Origin: Tetrahymena thermophila SB210 | Taxonomy: Eukaryota > Ciliophora > Oligohymenophorea > Hymenostomatida > Tetrahymenidae | Assembly: GCF_000189635.1 (NCBI RefSeq) | Contig: NW_002476027.1 | Span: 62,001 to 126,000 of the forward strand | Direction: 5' to 3' | Length of the DNA: 64,000 nucleotides | In this document: one piece after another, positions 13,398-25,311 of the stretch | Layout of the letters: every line of letters starts with the position of its first letter | How positions within the stretch are numbered: the stretch's first letter is position 1 | Translations under genes and position numbers: made by a program | The notes under the pieces: model-generated | What the model was told of the DNA's origin: nothing | The model's input: the letters and a program-made list of their open reading frames with translations, nothing else | Database searches by the model: none

Positions 13398-15018
13398 ATG
13401 AAACATAGTCAAAATATATTGCAATCTGCAAAACAAATTCCCTAAAATGATTAGGGAGGTATTATGGGAAGAAAAGGATTAACAGTTAATATATTATAAA
13501 ATTAGTAAGAGGGTAGTAGATAACCTATTACTAAAGAGTAAATGGAAAAGCATAGGAGAAATGTATTTGAAAGGTAAACATATGTACATGAGATTATTTA
13601 AATTATTTAATTGAATTGGAGCATTTTAGATGAAATTATTAAATTATGCTTCACAATATATACTATTTTCGTTATGTAAAGATTTATATAATGATAAAGG
13701 CTGAAAAAAAGAACTTTAAGGGGGAAAATTATAAATCTCATCGATGAAAATATGTATTTTAGGTGCAATCATTTATTAGAGCATTAAAAGAAAATGAAAA
13801 ATCTTCACGAAAATGGAATGTACTATAAGACTTTATTTTATAAAGAAAAGTTGTAAGAAGAAAACTTCAAAAAGAAACCAATGGTGTTTTCTAAACCACA
13901 ATCAAATGATTTTTATCCTATGTCCAAAATTATCAGTAAAGTTGATGAAATTGAGCTTAATTAAGTCTTTGATAGATATGATCCTTAATTCACCAATGAA
14001 GATGAAGAAACCATGATGGCTTTTAAAAAGATATGCTAGCGCTTGACAAAAGAGGAGTTACTTGAAGTAAAAATAAAAAAGTTTTAGCAATTTCAAATAA
14101 TTTTTGTTTTTATAAGGTTGGTGAGGATCCAAATTATTTTATAGTTAAACAAAATCATAGATAAAGGTATTAGTTGCTTAATCCTAAGCTTTGGGATGAT
14201 GTAGCTGGACTAAAATATTAATTAGAGTAATTTTTAAAATAAAGCTTAGAAAATAAAGTAATGTCTTTATTTTAACTTAAAGCAACGAAGAACAAGATAC
14301 TAAAAAAGACGCTTAGGAATTTTACCCTACTAAAATTGTTCATTTTAAAAGTGAAAGGATATTACAATCTCTTGATAAATCATCTAGTAAAAAAAAAATA
14401 ATACACTAAATAGATCCTATCTAGAAGAAAAATGAGGTATAATAAATTTAAAGAGATATTAAAATTTAGTTTCATAATTATTAAAACAAGTTTATTGAAT
14501 AATTGAGAGGCTATTTAATTGAAAAACATCATGAAAGACAAGAAAGATTTGAAAAAAAGGCCTTAATTGAGGAATAAAATAAATTAGATAAGAAATATGA
14601 TATAGAACAAAAGTACACTGAAAAGATAATTAGAGCAGAAAAAACTATAAATGAAATCAAAGATGCTGTGTAAAGATAGAAATTAGAAAACCAAAAAAAG
14701 GAGGAGTAGCAGTTAATGTTAATTGAAAAAAACAGGTAAAAAATTATTTCAAAAATTTTTATTTTATAAAATAATTAATTTTTATAATAAAAGATTAAAG
14801 TAAAAAGAAGATGATGAAATATTTCTATTAAACACACATCTTAGAAGGATGCTTATTGAGCATTAAGTGGATGAAAACAAAAGCAAAGGTAATTTTTCTT
14901 TTTTTTGTAGAGAAAAAATTTACTTTTTTAAATAGTTATAAATTAGAAATTAACAAAAGTTAAGACTCTGTAAAAGTATTAAGCAAACAAATAAACTTAG
15001 TTAGTTGATTAACAGTGA
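13398..15018 (+). CDS. Unknown charged coiled-coil protein
   Basis: Six exons, 13398-13573, 13763-14066, 14117-14226, 14283-14735, 14794-14888 and 14936-15018, total 1221 bases (406 residues) with consistent phases. The protein is rich in K, E and Q. A central coiled coil (about residues 210-345) includes repeated E-R-Q-E-R-F-E-K and K-Y-D-I-E-Q-K-Y patterns. A short stretch LWDDVAGLKYQL (about residue 178) resembles the segment preceding AAA-ATPase domains, but no Walker motifs follow, so this is not evidence of an ATPase. The last two introns are the least certain. The family was not recognised; the composition suggests a structural or scaffold role. Confidence 0.55.
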
Positions 15019-15944
15019 AATTAAATGTTTCATATAATTTATATTTTAAGAAACTATTATAAGCATAAAAAAACTTCTATCATTTTTAAATTGCTTATTT
15101 TTTATAATTTATAATTTTTCAAGAAGTTTTTATCATTATAATTTTTTATTAAATTTATTTTCTATGCAAAATTTATAAATTTAAACTTTATATTTTCAAA
15201 ATAATTTTTTTACATTAAAAAATGGATTACTATTCAAAAAAATACAAATTATCTCAATCATATGAATCAAAAAAAATCTAAAATATCAAGATTTTTAAAT
15301 TTATAAAAATGAAAATTGTCATTTATTATACATTTTAAATATGTTTTTTTTATTTTTAATAACTTTTAATAATCCAATTATATATTTAATTTATATTTAA
15401 AAATTGTTTTAAAAATTCGTATTTACAGTTTATTTTTTAACATTAAAAACAGAAATAATAATAAAATAAACACATTTAATAATTTTATATAAATAATGAA
15501 TGATTTCTTAAACTTATTAGTTAAAAAAGCTAGAATTTTATTTTAAGTTAATAAATATAAAGAATATAGTAATTAATTTAAGTTTAAATAATATTTTTGC
15601 ATGTAAATAATCGTGAAAATTTAATTAAATATTTGAAGTATTTATACGATTATAATTATTTTATTTTATTTTTAATATAAACGAAATAAATTTTTAAAAA
15701 TCTAAAATGAATTAATTTAAAACTTAGAATGTTTTACTCATTTTATAAAATTTAATGATTTTTTTTAGTTAAATATGTTAAAAATATTTCAATAAATAAA
15801 TAAATACTTAACTTGATGATAAATGAATAAATTAAAATTTTTCTTTTGAGTGTTATCTGCTAATTTATGTAATTGATTTTAAAGATATGATTCTTTTTAA
15901 AGATAATTTCTGTTTAAAAAATAAATTATTTACAATTAATCTAA
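15019..15944. other. A/T-rich intergenic spacer
   Basis: No supported gene or RNA was seen. It should contain the 3' end of the upstream coiled-coil gene and the promoter of the COQ6-like gene. Confidence 0.6.
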
Positions 15945-17481
15945 ATGAGCTTTATTAAATTAACATAAAGAATTAATAGAAAATCTTAAATTTATAATTG
16001 TTTATCATAGTATTTTTTTGGAACTGCTACTTACAAAGGTAAACCATACTATGACGTCGTGATTTCAGGTATTTACGAGTTTTTATTTAATTTTATCCTA
16101 CAAATATTATAAAACTACTTATCAGAACAACATTTTTTCAATATTGAGCAAGTAGAAATTTATTAATTTAATTAATTAAGGATGTGGTCCAGTTGGAGCA
16201 GGATTTGCATGTGCTTTATCTAATAGCCCATATTTTTAAAGAACTTCCAAAGATGAAAGTAAGAGCATTTTGATACTTGATAATTAGAAGCCTCCTAAAA
16301 TCGAAGAAGTAAGCCTTAATCAAACACCTGATTAGCGTGTTTATAGTATTAGTGGTTCAAGTTAAAAATTTTTGTAATCAATTGGAGCATGGAATTTGCT
16401 AGATCACAAAAGAATAGGCAAAACTGAATAAATGTAGGTATGGGAAAGTAATGGATAAGGATACTTGAAATTTCACTTATCAGAAAGCTAATAAGACTCT
16501 AATTTAGGTTTATTGATGGAAAACAATAATATTGTTGCAGCTATAGTTAAGCGTTTAGAAGAATTAGACCAAGTTGAGTTTGCCATTCCTGATTCTATTG
16601 AAAAGTTTGAAGATAGCTAAGAAAACGATAATATATAATTGATACAATTAAAGAGTGGTAAATAAGTTTATGCAAGATTAGTAGTAGGTAGTGATGGTCG
16701 CTATTCAGCAGTTAAAGAAAAAAAAGGAATCCCTACTTATGGCTGGATGTATAATTAAATGGGTGTTGTTTGTTCCATAAAAACTACAAAGGCAACCAAA
16801 AATACTGCCTATCAAAGATATTTAGAAGGTGGCCCACTTGCAATCTTACCCCTTTGGGATGATTATAGTTCAATTGTATGGAGTGTACCACCATATTAAT
16901 ACGAAGAATTGATGAAGCTATCTGATGAGGCTTTCCTTAATGAGCTAAACCATGCTTTATGCAAACCAAGCATTATGGATACTCCTACATTAGCATTAAC
17001 TCCAGAGGCCAACAAGAGTGATTTTACTTCTCCACCAATAGTTACATAAATTTGTAATAAGAGATTAGCTTTCCCTCTAGCATAGCTCTAAAGTAGAAGA
17101 TATATAGATAAAAATGTAGCTCTTATTGGTGATGCAGCTCATTCTATTCACCCTCATGCTGGTTAAGGAGTTAACATGGGATTTAATGATGCAGTAGCAT
17201 TAGCTAATATTGTTATTAAAAATAAAAGAGTAGGTCATAACATAGGTGATATTATTTCACTTTAAGAATATGAAAACTAAGCTAAGTTATTTAATTATGC
17301 AAATGCTATATCTATGGAGTTTATCAAAAAGATGTATGAATTACCTGGCCCTTTTGCATTCATAAGGAATGTTGGTGCAAATATTATAAACAATAACTCC
17401 TTTTTAAAAGAAAACTTTATGAAGGTTGCTTCTCATCATCCTCTTGCACCTTCATCTTATGAATGGGAAAGTTAAAATTGA
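15945..17481 (+). CDS. COQ6: Ubiquinone biosynthesis flavin monooxygenase, COQ6-like
   Basis: Two exons, 15945-16068 and 16181-17481, give 474 residues, close to the usual COQ6 length. The FAD-binding signature ISGCGPVGAG lies at residues 40-49. The acceptor splice restores G42 of this motif, which confirms the intron. The NRV/FGAWD-type segment appears as QSIGAWNLLDHKRIG, and the second FAD motif as LIGDAAHSIHPHAGQGVNMG near residue 355. The first about 30 residues are basic with few acids, consistent with a mitochondrial presequence. COQ6 hydroxylates the ring of the ubiquinone precursor in the inner-membrane CoQ complex. Related UbiH/VisC-type hydroxylases share the fold, but the mitochondrial leader and the GAWD-type segment favour COQ6. 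ATG 15945 was chosen because the frame stays open from there and supplies the leader. Confidence 0.9.
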
Positions 17482-18892
17482 TACGAAACTAAAATACCCA
17501 ATATTATCTATTACTATGCAAAAAAATAATTAAAAAGTGATTGAATTAATAATCTACAAGAAAGATATGTCATAAAACTAATTATGCTAAACTTTACATT
17601 TCTTTAATTTATATATAAGTAAATCAGTATATAAATATTAATTTTGCAAATAAAAATTTTCATCCCGTATTTTAAAAACTTTTTTTTGAATTTAAATGAA
17701 TTAATAATACAGGTAAAAGCAAAATTGCAACAAAAAAATTAAAAAATAACGTTAAATATGAAAGTAAAAATTTGAGAAAATAATCACTGAAATTAATAAT
17801 AAATTCATTGACTTAAACCTGCATTAAATAATTGTAATTTGTTTCTTTTCCCCAAGAAAACTCTTTTATAATTTTATTTAGGCCAAATATTCATGAGTAA
17901 ATTTATAATTTAGTGTATGGCGCTCATAACTTTTTTGATGAGTTAAGCTGATATTATAATTAAGTATTTTTGATTATAAATTATTAATAAAATATATTGA
18001 AAAACCGTTTTTATGAAATTTTCATCATTTTTTTATCAAATATGAGAATTAATTTTTAAAAATATTAACAGAAATGCAAAAATTCTACTTACTCTTTAGT
18101 AAAAACAAGGGATAAAAATGATAAATTAAAGTAGCATTGTAAATTTATATCTTTTGAATCTTTAGATTGATAAATTAGCCTTGAAAGTTATAATTACTGA
18201 ACTCTTTCTTATGTTTTTGATAAGGATTTTGTTTTTTATGGCATAAAAAATTTAATCTAGCTATTAAGGAGATAAAAGGAGGGGGATAACTACTTACAAT
18301 AGAAAAAATAATGCAAATCAAATATAGGATTATTTACATACATTCAATGAAAATTGATTGACAACCGTTTAAAGTAAACAAAAAAAATTTGGTATTCTTT
18401 TTCTATTTTGATAATATAAGAAATTATAATTAAGGTATGAAACATAAAAAGCAAATGTATTAACTAATTAGATGATTAATTAGCTAATAATGTCTTCTAA
18501 TTATTAAGGTAAAATACTCAGACAAAATTAATAAGTATTGATTTCTTCATTGCAAAAAATAATGCAAAGGTAAATAAATGAGTTGGAATCAAATCAAAGC
18601 TAATTAGACGAGTCTGATAACTTGTAATTCTTATTTTAATAAATAATCAAAAAAGTATTAATTCGATTAAAGCAAAAACTAAAAAAATACAAGAAAAATC
18701 CTTAAAGGTTTACCAATAATAAATAGCAAAAATTTACACATCCAATAGTAGAAAAACAAACAAGCGAAGATAAAAAATAAATAATCAATCATTTGATCAC
18801 AAAAAGGAAAACTAAGAATAGCTTAAATATTTTTATAATAGAATAAAACTATCCTTTAAAAAGTTTATAACTAAAAACTTAGTATATTTTAA
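17482..18892. other. Spacer with two unconvincing ORFs
   Basis: Mostly A/T-rich. With the ciliate code there is a 39-codon frame starting at ATG 18239-18241, and a frame open from ATG 18472 that runs into the TFIIB-like gene in a different phase, ending at TGA 19095. Neither has recognisable content, and I could not join them to the downstream gene in phase. Part or all of 18,240-18,890 may be the 5' leader of the TFIIB-like gene or an unrecognised small gene. Confidence 0.5.
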
Positions 18893-20572
18893 ATGATTTT
18901 GGGATAAAATAGTAAAATTATCTTAAATACTAGTAGTTTAGTAAACACTACTATTTACAATAATTAAATAGTATGTCCAAGAGGTTGCAGGGGATATAAT
19001 GTTGTTTAGGAAGGTAGTACCTCATGCAGCTCTTGTGGTCTTGTTCTTAAATAGGAAGATTTAGTACCAGAGTCTTTTGGAGGTATTGGATTTGACTTTT
19101 AATCAAACAAAAGATAAGAAAATGCTTACGGATCAAGCAGTTCAAATGGAATTAACTAAGAAAATAGATAGCGTGAAATAAGCAAGTAGATAAGCGAATT
19201 CTGCACATAGTATACCTTGAATCTAAATGAAAGAGAAGAAGTAAGCTAAATAGTAGAAGGTATGTTAGGCATTATGGATGCAAAGAAAAAAAAATGCCGC
19301 TCCCTTAAAAGTTTAGTAGCAGCCTGCTTCTATGAATTTAATAAAAAGTTACACAAGTCTATTCCAATCAACTAAATGTGTAAACATTTCATGATCAAGC
19401 AAAGAAAGCTTTTGAAATACACTAAAAAATTATCGAAGTATCAAATTTAAATTAAATCAGAGTCAATCACTCACTCTGAGCGCATAAGAAATGAATGGGA
19501 TGAAGTAATGAACACAGTAACTGATAAAATAAAGTGCTTCTTACTCACAGGCAATTCTTCATCAATTTATAACAGTACTTACAAGCCTGAAGTTAACAAC
19601 TTTGCCTTTGGCTAAGGCCTGAATTTACTTGGATAAGAATAAAATTCGAATGAAATAACTACATGTAATATAGCTTATAAATAGCAAATTAAAGATATTG
19701 AGTAAAACTAAACCACTAAAAAGATTGAAATGATTAAACAAAAGATTAAGGCCCTCTATAATTGTGAGTATTTAAGCGTCACTCGCATGGGAAAGCACCC
19801 AACAAATTACATTTGTACTTTGATGTATGTCATCCTTAAATCTATGAATATTGAATTCAAGAATAATAAATTCTGTGACTAAGTTGGAATCAAATATTCT
19901 ACCTTATCCCGCGAAAAGAAAGAAATTATGCAATACTTGTGTAATAGCTTGCTCATAAGCCCTCCAATAACTCCAATACCGCCGCGGATTTAATCCGTAC
20001 TTACCCAACTTAATTAGCTCTCTGCTTCTAAATAAGAGAGTCCTTCTTTTACTAATAAGCTATCTGGCGATTTTATTGCTTATACTTTAGAGCATGTTAT
20101 TAGTATTAATAATAATATGTAAAATGAAGATGAAAATCACTCAACTTCCTCCACCCCTGTTGAAGTTAACTAAATTAATTAAACTACTTTCTGTGATTCT
20201 CTTCTTCTTCAAGCAATTAACGACAAAAATTCAATGGGCTTGATTGATTCTGTTATAGTCACCCCAGATACTCAAATCAATAAGTCTAAAAGAATCAATT
20301 TAGATGACTCTTTTAGTTTTGAGAGTTGTCCAAGCTCCCAGCAGCAGAGTCCAATACGGAGGCAGGCGCAGGCGACGAGTCTGAACCAGCTTACTAGCAG
20401 TAGTAGTAGCAGTAGTGATAGTAGTTGTAGTGGCAGTAGAAATAATACCAGTAGCCCATCTTCTGTTGGTAATTCTGAAGATGAGAACGAAGATGCCAAA
20501 GCTTCTATATCCAGTGCTGTTGCTAATGCTAAAAAGCAACCGAATCCTAAAATTGAACACTATAAACAATGA
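18893..20572 (+). CDS. Divergent TFIIB-like transcription factor
   Basis: A single exon of 1680 bases gives 559 residues. A zinc ribbon near the N-terminus has cysteines at 28, 32, 45 and 48 (CPRGC...CSSCGLVL). A first cyclin-like repeat follows, with the conserved helix region RSLKSLVAACFYEFNKKL near residue 145. A second cyclin-like repeat (GKHPTNYICTLMYVI) lies near residue 305. This order is that of TFIIB/Brf/TFB, the factors that bridge RNA polymerase and TBP at promoters. The spacing of the first cysteine pair (CX3C rather than CX2C), a long insert between the repeats and a Ser-rich, acidic C-terminal tail of about 150 residues (SSSSSSSDSSCSGS) distinguish it from canonical TFIIB, which is about 320 residues. 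It is probably a specialised paralogue. TFIIB-like is firm; which polymerase it serves is not known. The tail has more G+C than its surroundings. Confidence 0.8.
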
Positions 20573-21992
20573 GAAAATAAATATTTTACTCATTTTTATC
20601 CTCATAAAAAGTGAGGATATTTGTTGTACTTGAAAATAGTACACACACGAAGAGCATATTGCTTTTCAATAAACCAACCTTAAATAGTTTACTAATATAT
20701 TAAAGTACAAAGGAAAAGTGCAAATTTAAAAATTAACTAGGATAAATATTCAAAAAATGTGATCTTTCTATTAATAATATTTTCTCTTTTTGAAAAGAGT
20801 TAAATACATAGCAGGAGCTCATTTTTAGTTTAGGTACTTTTAGATAAAAAATACTTAAAAATAAATAGATATTTTTAAATTGTTTAAAATCAAAAAGAAC
20901 TTTAAATGTTAAATAAGAAAAATCTTCTTAGTGTGTATCTTGATTTAAAGACAACTTAATATCGATATATCTAATAATTTTCTACTCTAAAACTAATAGA
21001 ATTTATCCAATAATATATAAATTTAAATTTATGAAATCTAATATATATATATGAATAATTTATATGTAGTTTAGATTTGTAATAGATATTATTCTTTTTT
21101 AATACTTTTTTAAATAAAATATTTTTTAATTAAAAAATAATCAACTCTTCTATTTTTAATTAATAAGTGAAGGCTAAATAGTCAAATCACTCATTCAATT
21201 TAACTTTTTTATACTCAAAAATTTTAATACATCTCCTTAAATTATTTTAAAAACACACTCATTCAGATTGATATAAGCAATTAGCTAATTAATATTTATT
21301 ACCTTAATTCCTTATTAATTCTTACCAGCCAGCCGATCTCCCTAATATTTTAATCATAAATTAACTTAAATGTTTATTATAATATTTTAAATTATCAAAT
21401 ATTGATAAAATAATTTTTCTGGTAATAATAAAATGCTATGAAAAAAATTTTATTATTTTATTATTTTAGTTTTTTTTATTGTATTTTTATTAAATTTTAA
21501 ATGAATTATCCTTAAAATAATTCAATAATAAAATGTATGTTTATTTGCCTAAAATTATTAAATTTTTATTTACCTTAAAATGTGATAAGGTAAAAAAATA
21601 AAGGTAAGTGTTTGTTATAAAAAAGTTAAAATAAATAGAAATATAGAGCTTATATGAGTTCTAAAATAACTAGAGATTTTAAAGTAATAAAAAATGAAAC
21701 ATTTTAATATTCATCCTACTTTATATTTATTCCTCATTATACATGATTTTCTGTTTAAATCTTTTTTTTTGAGAGATTTCTTTTTTCTATACATAATTAT
21801 ACAATCAATTTTCTTATTTATTTTATGTGATTTATAATTTAAGGTAATTAATTAACTATGTTTTCAGATTTGTTATATTTTAAGTTCATAAATAGTATTT
21901 CTCTACTAATTTTAATTCGTTATTTGCACAAATATTTATAAACAATAATTATAAAAAAAAATATCAATTTTAATATTACTTATCTGAATTTA
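20573..21992. other. A/T-rich intergenic spacer
   Basis: No supported gene. A short G+C-richer patch around 21,325-21,345 (accagccagccgatctcccta) is too small to interpret. Confidence 0.6.
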
Positions 21993-23912
21993 ATGAAAAA
22001 GTTTTAAAACATAGAAGAATATACTAAGTATAGATACTCCTTCCAAGATAAAGAGCAAAGAGAAGCAAGATATGTCCCCTATCCTCATTAAAGGCCTGGG
22101 CCAGAAAAAAACTCAACAAAAAAAAGTGAAATATAGCCAGATATAATTTTGAGAGAGTTTAATTATGCTACTAGACCTGTACCAAGTATCAGAAAATTCG
22201 ACTGGGAAGGAATAAAAGCTGTAGCTATTAGTGAATCAGGATCTCAGGGAGTCATATTTGTTGAATCAGATGATGGAGCTATCGTAGTTAAGGGATCTTA
22301 AGATGCTGCAGTTGATTATTTTCTTTACAAGCTCAAAAGAATTCTTAATGTGACTGTTCCTTAAATGAGAGTTATACGTTGGTATGATAATGAATTTAAA
22401 AAAATAATAAGAAATTTAGAAAAAGCTACTTTTTGTGATGAAACATTAGGGAGAAGAGTAAATTTTTATTTGCTATTTTACATATTTAATTTTTATTTTA
22501 AGGTGACTTCAAGGATAGATATGGCTTATCTATAAATACAAGAATATATACCTGGTATTTCTATATAAGGAATGGGTCCTCATAGAGCAGCATTAGTTTT
22601 CGACCACATAACACCTGAATCTAGAGATAGATTGATTCGTTTAGGAATGATTATAGCATTTGACACACTTATAAATAATTCTGACAGGTATAAATAAATA
22701 TTTTGTTACAATCTAATTTATTTATTTTGCTAAGAAAAATGTTATAGATTAAATTTTTTTTTAAATAGATATCCTCTCTTATGGGACAATGGAGGAAACC
22801 CAGACAATATAATGGTTAAAATGAAAACAACGTTTCTGAATAAAACTGAATAGTTGAGAGATCCTAATAATTTAACTTTTGACTATGGTAAATTCTATGC
22901 TTTAGATAGTGGTTTAAGCTGTGTGAACTCAAAATCTGAATAAGGATTGCGTGCTTTATCAAAATATTACATAAAGTTAGAAAACTTTTTAAATGAGTTG
23001 TTTTTAGATATGAAAGCTGTTATGCTTGCTTAAGTTGACCCAATGACAGGAACTGGTAGAAATGGAGAGCGCAAAAAACTAAATTCAATAAATTAAATTA
23101 CAAGTTTTGTATATCAGCATACACTCTATCACATGTCTGATATGCAAATACTTTAAATTATGATAGGTATTATTGTAGGAGTTGAAAATGCTTGCTAGTT
23201 TGGTATTGACAGGATTTAAGAAATGTACCAAAGATTTTTCATAAAGGAAAGCGATGACTGGAGAGGATTCTGGAATGAGAATCTAAGAAGAATCAATTTA
23301 TAAATGTATAATGATTGCATTTTGATTTATGGAAAATTTAGAGGAGCTTACATAGATGTAATTAAATGGGTTAAAGATATCACTCTTAATTAGTATCACA
23401 TCAGAATAGAAGAGTTTGAATAGATTTTAAACGGTGATTTAGAATTCGAAGTAATTGAGTAGAGCCAATCAAAAATAGAAGAATTGAATAAGAGTGGTGA
23501 CCCTTTAATAAACTCACTATTAGAATAGCAATAAGAAGATTAAGTACTCCCCTAAGACATAAATGAGCAAGAGCCTTAAAATTAAAATGAACCTATAGAT
23601 CCTAATGATAACGAAGCTCTTCATAAAAGAATTAAAGAAATATTTGATGTAGATTTAGATGAAGTTCATAACAATGCCCTAAACTAATCAAATTATCAAG
23701 GAGTTGACAGCTAGCAATAAAACTCAAGTCAACTAAACAAGCAAAATAATAACAAAAATAGTAATTAAAATTTACAATAAAATAGCTCTTAATTGTAAAG
23801 TGATTAGGCAAAAAATATTCAAAAATAAGAATAGCAATAAGCTCAAAATGAATAAATGTAATAATCTTAATTACCTTAGCAACAATAGAATAATTCTTAA
23901 CAAAAAAAATGA
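21993..23912 (+). CDS. Actin-fragmin-kinase-fold protein
   Basis: Three exons, 21993-22457, 22503-22687 and 22769-23912, total 1794 bases (597 residues) in phase. Residues about 60-420 match the actin-fragmin kinase catalytic domain pattern known from Physarum. There is a glycine-containing strand GSQGVIFVESDD followed by AIVVKGS, in which K is the likely ATP-contacting lysine. A WYDNEF segment follows. The catalytic/metal region reads INNSDRYPLLWDNGGNPDNIM, with D in SDR and N in DNIM as candidate catalytic residues. The C-terminal about 140 residues are N/Q-rich and disordered. The family phosphorylates actin in slime moulds; the substrate here is unknown. The phase-0 and phase-2 introns interrupt the domain without loss. 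The 3' end faces the RabJ-like gene on the other strand. Confidence 0.8.
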
Positions 23913-24373
23913 GTTTAACAAACAATAAACAAATATAATAAAAGTAACAATATATATTATTAATAAAAAGACTAACAAGATATAGCCATAATAAAGTAGC
24001 AGATAAGAAAACAAAATAAAAATAAATTTATTTAATCTAACTAACTAACTAACATACTAAACAACAACGACTAATATCTATTACAAAGAATTTTAGAAAC
24101 ATTTTAACAAATATATTTAAAGTATTTTATAAATTTTTTATAAATGTAATGAATGAATTTCAGTTTTTATAAAAATAATTTTAACTATACAAATCATTAA
24201 GAAAATAAATATCTTTTTTTTTTTTACAATTTATTTAACTCTCTCATTCGCTGATTTATGTTTGATTGATTGTTCATTCAAAAAATTGAATATTTTTTAT
24301 ATTTTACAAATTAATTTTTTAGAACGTTTATTATTACTAATCTTACTTTTAGTTGAAAATCTTTCTTTTTATT
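23913..24373. other. Convergent 3' spacer
   Basis: Space between two gene 3' ends. It is A/T-rich and nothing recognisable was seen. Confidence 0.6.
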
Positions 24374-24919
24374 TCATTATTTAGCTAACTTTTCAGCTAA
24401 AAATTTAAATAATTCATCCAAACCAGTACCTTATGAAGCTGATACTTCAAAATAATCAAATTATCTTGTTTTAGCCCAATTATATGCATCATTTTCGCTT
24501 ACTGCTCTCACTGACATATCTTTTTTATTTCCTACGACTACAGTTGGTATTCCTTAAACACCCATTTCATGAGCTTCTCTTAGCCACATATCTAGTCCAT
24601 CTAAACTTCTCCTTAAAGTGACATCTAACACTAATAAAATAGCATTAGCATCTTTATAAAATTCATTTCGAACTTCGTAAAATTCAGGATGGCCAGAAAA
24701 ATCCCAAAAATTTAGCTAAACACTTTCTTTTGGTAAATCAATTGTTTTATTTTTATAATCAATTGCAATAGTAGCTCTATATTTAGCATCAAATGTATTA
24801 TTTATAAATCTGTCTAATAAAGAAGATTTTCCAACACCTCCATCTCCTAAAACTAAAACTTTAAATCTTTTCACTTCTTTAGGCTGAGATACATTTAACT
24901 TACTTGGCTTTTAAATCAT
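24374..24919 (-). CDS. RabJ/Rbj-type small GTPase
   Basis: 181 residues in one exon. The P-loop GDGGVGKS is at residues 25-32. The switch-II region reads WDFSGHPEFYEVRNEFYKD in place of the Rab WDTAGQE, with His at the catalytic Gln position. VVVGNKKD is the guanine-specificity motif and VSAS the last G motif. The WDxxGHPxFYEVRNEFYKD signature is characteristic of the RabJ/Rbj (DNAJC27) group. Unlike animal DNAJC27 there is no J domain after the GTPase, and the C-terminus (KLAKQ) lacks the prenylation cysteines of ordinary Rabs, so it is probably not lipid-anchored there. A splice-acceptor-like TTTTTTTAG sits directly upstream of the ATG, so a short additional 5' exon is possible. Confidence 0.85.
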
Positions 24920-25311
24920 TCTAAAAAAATAAATTATTATTTGAATTTTCTAAAAAAATCGTTTAAATTTTTGATATAAAAATTAATTTTTATTTTTTTA
25001 AAGCAAATTAAAAATGTTTGAAATAACTTTTTTTTCAAAAATAAATAAAATATTTTCTAAACTAAAGCAGTAAATTATTTTTTACGAATCGAATTAAGAT
25101 AGCAACAAATTAATTTTTAAAAACAAAATAAAAGATTCTTTTTTTTCTAAATTTAGATAAATTTTGTATCATTTTACATAAAAAAATTAGAAAATGAATA
25201 AATATGAATTAATTAATTTATGTTTTAGAGTATGAACAAATAATATATTTTAAACACTTTTTTAACTTTTAAATTAGTCTTTCATAAAACTTTTATTATA
25301 AAATAAATTAA
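24920..25311. other. A/T-rich spacer
   Basis: Between two minus-strand genes. It should carry the promoter or an unrecognised first exon of the RabJ-like gene. Nothing else was seen. Confidence 0.55.

Noticed and set aside
14190..14230. LWDDVAGLKYQL resembling the start of an AAA-ATPase domain
   Set aside because: No Walker A or B motif follows in the gene.
18239..19095. Ciliate-code frames upstream of and overlapping the TFIIB-like gene
   Set aside because: One is only 39 codons; the other overlaps the real gene in a different phase, and no in-phase splice to it was found. Kept only as a note in the spacer entry.
20272..20644. Frames opposite or out of phase with the Ser-rich tail of the TFIIB-like gene
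   Set aside because: They are shadows of the AGT/AGC-rich serine tract in other frames.
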